A DNA stretch of 15,646 nt from positions 1 through 15,646 of the forward strand of contig JAOZRC010000013.1 of NCBI GenBank assembly GCA_029940345.1, read 5' to 3'. Each line of letters opens with the position of its first letter. Positions within the stretch are counted from its first letter, which is position 1. The translations under genes were made by a program, and so were the position numbers. The stretch is from Desulfobacterales bacterium (GTDB lineage: Bacteria > Desulfobacterota > Desulfobacteria > Desulfobacterales > JAUCGF01). The notes under the pieces were generated by a model. The model searched no databases. It was not told the origin of the DNA and was given only the letters and a program-made list of their open reading frames with translations. Below, one piece after another: positions 12,608 to 15,646 of the stretch.

Positions 12608-13480
12608 TTACACCGTCGAGTTACTAAGCGCATTGATTATTTCAAGAGTGGCTCTTGTATTGGGAACATCGTGAACCCTGACAATGTGCGCGCCTTTGAG
12701 CACAGAGGCGCTAACAGCCGCTTGCGTCCCTGTTTCAACCCAAGTGGAGTCAGGCGTGAATTCATGACCATAAGCCGCTTTTAACGTATTGCGAATAAAC
12801 GCCTTACGGGATGGCCCAATCAGAATCGGAACATCCAAAGAATCGAATTGATCCAGATGACGGATGATACTGTAATTATGCTGTGCTGTTTTGCCAAATC
12901 CGATCCCGGGGTCCGCAATGATATTTGACCGTAAAACACCTTTCCTTTCAGCGTGTCGGATCGCATCTTCCAGAAAAGTTTTTATTTCAACTATAAGATT
13001 GTCATATTCAGGGTCAACCTGCATTGTCCGCGGTGTTCCCTGTATATGCATTAAAATAAGCGGAACACCGTAATGTGCTGCCAAATCGGCCATATTTTTA
13101 TCATGTTTCAGGGCGCTGATATCGTTAATTATGGAAGCGCCCGCGTCCAATGCCTGACGAGCTACCTCCGCCTTAACCGTATCTATTGAGATAGGAACCT
13201 CAATTTGGGCAGCCAGTTTCTCAATGACAGGCAGAACCCGTTGCAACTCTTCTTCAATCGAAATAGAATCGGCAAACGGACGTGTCGATTCACCTCCAAT
13301 ATCAATAATATCTGCGCCGTTCTCAGCCTGTTGGCGACCGTGAGCGACAGCCCGGTCAACATTATAATAAAGCCCGCCGTCTGAAAAAGAATCCGGTGTT
13401 ACATTTATAATGCCCATCACAGCGGTGCGGCGGCCAAGTTGAAGTGTATGCCGTCCCCATTTAAGCGTATACGTTTTCAT
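12608..13480 (-). CDS. folP: Dihydropteroate synthase
   Basis: FolP condenses p-aminobenzoate with hydroxymethyl-dihydropterin diphosphate to make dihydropteroate for folate synthesis; it is the sulfonamide target. The 290-residue TIM barrel has its signatures: MGIINVTPDSFSDGG (22-36), IIDIGGESTRPF (58-69), the SIDT strand (98-101), IND (118-120), DPGIGFGKT (190-198), IGPSRKAF (221-228) and RVHDV (268-272). The sulfonamide-contacting residues look standard. Length is normal. The ATG at 13480 is preceded by AGGA about 12 bases away; that site lies in the arm of a long inverted repeat (13490-13671), so folP translation could depend on how the leader RNA folds (inference). It follows ftsH after a 244-base spacer, as in the common ftsH-folP arrangement. 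Confidence 0.97.
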   Translation of the reverse strand: MKTYTLKWGRHTLQLGRRTAVMGIINVTPDSFSDGGLYYNVDRAVAHGRQQAENGADIIDIGGESTRPFADSISIEEELQRVLPVIEKLAAQIEVPISIDTVKAEVARQALDAGASIINDISALKHDKNMADLAAHYGVPLILMHIQGTPRTMQVDPEYDNLIVEIKTFLEDAIRHAERKGVLRSNIIADPGIGFGKTAQHNYSIIRHLDQFDSLDVPILIGPSRKAFIRNTLKAAYGHEFTPDSTWVETGTQAAVSASVLKGAHIVRVHDVPNTRATLEIINALSNSTV

Positions 13481-13489
13481 CGGTTATAA

Positions 13490-13671
13490 GTATCCTAATC
13501 AAATTCAGTGGTGATCGTAACTATGGAGTGCGAAAGTTAAGCAGAGCGGAGGAACGGAGCGGAACGGTCTTTCGCAGATATAACCAACTGTTCCAAGTCT
13601 TCAGACACATGCGAAAAACATGATTTTCGCACTCCGGAACTGCATTTAACCATTATATTTGAATAGGATAC
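13490..13671. repeat. 182-bp imperfect palindrome between ftsH and folP
   Basis: Outer arms GTATCCTAATCAAAT (13490-13504) and ATTTGAATAGGATAC (13657-13671) pair at 14 of 15 positions. Inner arms GGAGTGCGAAA (13525-13535) and TTTCGCACTCC (13625-13635) pair perfectly, with nearly equal gaps between (20 and 21 bases), so they lie on one axis. Inside are two alternative hairpins: GCGAAAG (13530-13536)/CTTTCGC (13570-13576) and TGCGAAAA (13610-13617)/TTTTCGCA (13624-13631). In the minus-strand transcript the folP-proximal arm contains the AGGA ribosome site. Competing folds of this sort could act as a leader switch, or mark an inserted repeat element. Confidence 0.8.
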
Positions 13672-13724
13672 GGTTATATGACAAACGCTCTATATCTCTT
13701 AGGATTTGCAAAAACATGAAGTTT

Positions 13725-15584
13725 TTAAGCGTCAGCATCCTTTTTTTCTGAATTCTCCACAGGTTTATCGGCGTTTGAAGAAGGAAACTCAAAATCAGGC
13801 CTCAAGGAAAGGATCAGTTCATCCAGTTCTTTGCCCAGAACCGTCTCTTTCTCAAGCAGCAGTTCCGTCAATTTATGCAGAACATCAATATTCTTCTTTA
13901 ATATTTTTTTGGATTTGTCATAATTCCTATCAATCAGACGTGCTATTTCAGCATCTATTTTTTGGGCAGTGTTTTCCGAATAATCTCTGTGCTGCGAAAT
14001 TTCACGTCCTAAAAAAATCTGATCATCGGCTTGTGCATAAGATAGCGGACTCAGTTCTTCGCCCATACCAAAAGAGCGAATCATCTTCTCGGCAAGTTGT
14101 GTGGCTTGCTTGATATCCTGGGACGCGCCAGTACTGGTATGATTATAAATCAGCTCTTCGGCGGCGCGTCCGCCAAAAGTCACAGCCAATGTGTTTTCAA
14201 GCTGGTCTTTGGAACTAAAGTCTCTTTCTTCAGGGAGGAACCAGGTGATGCCGGCAGCACGACCTCGCGGTATGATCGTAATTTTATTAACAGCATCCGT
14301 ATCTGGCAAAAAACGTGCAACAAGCGCATGGCCGGCTTCGTGATAGGCGGTGTTTTTACGGTCATCTTCACGTACCACTTTTGATTTGCGCTCCAATCCC
14401 ATATACACTTTATCTTTAGCCTCATCCATGTCAGTCATATCGACTTTTTCTTTTTCGCGTTTGGCAGCGAGCAGAGCTGCTTCATTGACCAGGTTTTCCA
14501 GGTCTGCGCCGGAAAAACCGGGCGTGCCTTTGGCAAGCACTAACGCATCAATATCGGAATTTGCAGGAACTTTTTTCAGATGAACATTAAGGATGCCTTC
14601 ACGCCCTTTAATATCCGGTAATGGCACTACCACTTGACGATCAAAACGGCCGGGACGCAAAAGCGCCGGGTCAAGCACATCTGGCCGATTGGTTGCGGAA
14701 ACCAGGATAACGCCTTCATTGGACTCGAAACCATCCATTTCGACTAATAACTGATTCAGCGTCTGTTCCCGCTCATCATGGCCCCCGCCGAGACCGGCAC
14801 CGCGATGTCGGCCGACCGCATCAATTTCATCAATAAAGATGATGCAGGGCGCATTCTTTTTTCCCTGGGCAAAAAGGTCGCGTACGCGTGAAGCGCCAAC
14901 GCCCACAAACATTTCAACGAAATCGGAACCGCTGATATGAAAAAAGGGAACTTCGGCTTCGCCGGCAATGGCGCGGGCCAGCAGCGTTTTACCGGTTCCG
15001 GGCGATCCCATCAAAAGAACGCCTTTGGGGATTCTTCCTCCAAGGCGTGTATATTTCTTAGGGTCTTTAAGAAAATCAATGATTTCGCCCAATTCCTCTT
15101 TGGCTTCGTCAATACCGGCCACGTCTTCAAAAGTGACTTTGTCAGACTGATCGGATTGCAAGCGGGCGCGGCTTTTGCCAAACGACATGGCTTTCCCGCC
15201 ACCAGCCTGCATTTGCCGCATAAAAAAGATCCACACGCCGATAAGGACTATCATGGGAAACCAGGATGCCAGAACATTCAAATACCAGGGATTTTCCGGC
15301 GGCGGCTTGACTTCGATGGCAACCCCTTTTTGCCTGAGAGTTTTAATCAGATCCGCATCATTAGGAGCAATGACTTGATATTGATTTTGGTTGGCATCTG
15401 TCACTGTCAATTCATTATCCTGAATAATGACACTGGTGACTCGTTCAGTTTCAACCTGATCCATGAACTGCGAATAATTATAGTGGTTTTGTGCAATGGG
15501 CTGCTGATTGAAAAGTTGATAAAGCATGATCATCATTATTGTGATGACCAGCCATAATGCCAGGTTTTTATAAAATGGATTCAA
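13725..15584 (-). CDS. ftsH: ATP-dependent zinc metalloprotease FtsH
   Basis: FtsH is the membrane-bound AAA+ hexameric protease that degrades unneeded membrane and regulatory proteins. The 619-residue chain has a first membrane helix (about 8-25), a periplasmic domain (26-103), a second helix (104-122), then the ATPase: Walker A GSPGTGKT (193-200), pore loop MFVGVG (225-230), Walker [12 protein letters not shown] (248-258) and second region of homology [18 protein letters not shown] (299-316). The protease has HEAGH (415-419) with third zinc ligand Asp490 in [12 protein letters not shown]. The tail is Ser/Asp/Lys-rich. Start: an in-frame TAA at 15593-15591 is followed by TTG at 15584, with AGGAGGT (15599-15593) 8 bases away, so a TTG start is well supported; the next methionine lies inside the first membrane helix. 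The upstream gene (often tilS) is outside. folP follows. Confidence 0.97.
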   Translation of the reverse strand: MNPFYKNLALWLVITIMMIMLYQLFNQQPIAQNHYNYSQFMDQVETERVTSVIIQDNELTVTDANQNQYQVIAPNDADLIKTLRQKGVAIEVKPPPENPWYLNVLASWFPMIVLIGVWIFFMRQMQAGGGKAMSFGKSRARLQSDQSDKVTFEDVAGIDEAKEELGEIIDFLKDPKKYTRLGGRIPKGVLLMGSPGTGKTLLARAIAGEAEVPFFHISGSDFVEMFVGVGASRVRDLFAQGKKNAPCIIFIDEIDAVGRHRGAGLGGGHDEREQTLNQLLVEMDGFESNEGVILVSATNRPDVLDPALLRPGRFDRQVVVPLPDIKGREGILNVHLKKVPANSDIDALVLAKGTPGFSGADLENLVNEAALLAAKREKEKVDMTDMDEAKDKVYMGLERKSKVVREDDRKNTAYHEAGHALVARFLPDTDAVNKITIIPRGRAAGITWFLPEERDFSSKDQLENTLAVTFGGRAAEELIYNHTSTGASQDIKQATQLAEKMIRSFGMGEELSPLSYAQADDQIFLGREISQHRDYSENTAQKIDAEIARLIDRNYDKSKKILKKNIDVLHKLTELLLEKETVLGKELDELILSLRPDFEFPSSNADKPVENSEKKDADA

Positions 15585-15592
15585 AAGCCGTT

Positions 15593-15599
15593 ACCTCCT
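15593..15599 (-). promoter_or_regulatory. Strong ribosome binding site fixing the ftsH TTG start
   Basis: AGGAGGT on the minus strand, 8 bases before TTG at 15584. It decides the start in favour of TTG over the first ATG inside the membrane helix. The remaining 47 bases to the window edge are AT-rich and show no clear promoter. Confidence 0.75.
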
Positions 15600-15646
15600 A
15601 TATAAGCGTTTAGATTCTATATCTTAATCATTTCAATATTAATCAT

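Noticed and set aside
13710..13726. AAAAAC/GTTTTT hairpin over the ftsH stop as a terminator.
   Set aside because: Stem is almost all A:T, overlaps the stop codon and lacks a following T-tract on the minus strand.
14937..15557. A 206-codon open frame on the plus strand opposite ftsH.
   Set aside because: It is antisense to a clearly conserved protease gene, has no ribosome site and its translation has no recognisable domain; an effect of the ftsH codon pattern.

Overview
The window looks like a chromosomal segment of a Gram-negative, sulfate-reducer-type deltaproteobacterium (Desulfobacterota; Desulfobacterales or Syntrophobacterales is my best guess). The evidence is gene content and order: a full-length membrane DsbD, a yggT-divIVA pair, two PilT ATPases, and an ftsH-folP-(x)-ybbR operon. 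That operon resembles the ftsH-folP-cdaA-cdaR order known from Geobacter and relatives. Base composition is moderate, and intergenic spaces are rich in palindromes and short-period repeats. No rRNA, tRNA or CRISPR was seen. The assignment is an inference from protein resemblance by eye.

Layout. (1) Positions 1-608 hold the 3' end of glnS, followed at once by a compact antitoxin/PemK-MazF-type toxin cassette (624-1156). (2) Positions 1157-1504 are non-coding and dense in nested inverted and direct repeats; part of this resembles a small non-autonomous transposable element with a 9-bp duplication. (3) A minus-strand thiol-redox operon (4323 to 1505) encodes DsbD, a secreted thioredoxin-like protein with a CGYC site, and an unrecognised Cys-containing protein made of two similar halves. 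(4) On the plus strand, yggT-divIVA is followed by two PilT-type retraction ATPases, a zinc-ribbon/degenerate-receiver protein and a metallo-beta-lactamase-fold protein (4617-9831), ending at a clear terminator. (5) On the minus strand, reading from the right edge, come ftsH, folP, a CDP-alcohol phosphatidyltransferase, ybbR (cdaR-like) and coaX (15584 to 10041).

How the genes fit together. Electrons from cytoplasmic thioredoxin would pass through DsbD to the periplasmic thioredoxin-like partner. YggT and DivIVA point to envelope and division-site functions. The PilT pair would power type IV pilus retraction, with the pseudo-receiver protein a plausible regulator. In the ftsH operon the expected diadenylate cyclase gene (cdaA) is absent between folP and ybbR, and an unrelated membrane lipid-synthesis enzyme occupies its slot.

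The most unusual DNA features are two long imperfect hairpins. One, about 148 bp, lies between the two pilT genes. The other, about 182 bp, lies between ftsH and folP, and its proximal arm contains the likely folP ribosome binding site. No wholly new system is evident. The best candidates for something undescribed are the pilT-associated zinc-ribbon/pseudo-receiver plus MBL pair, the two-repeat Cys protein of the DsbD operon, and the replaced cdaA locus.
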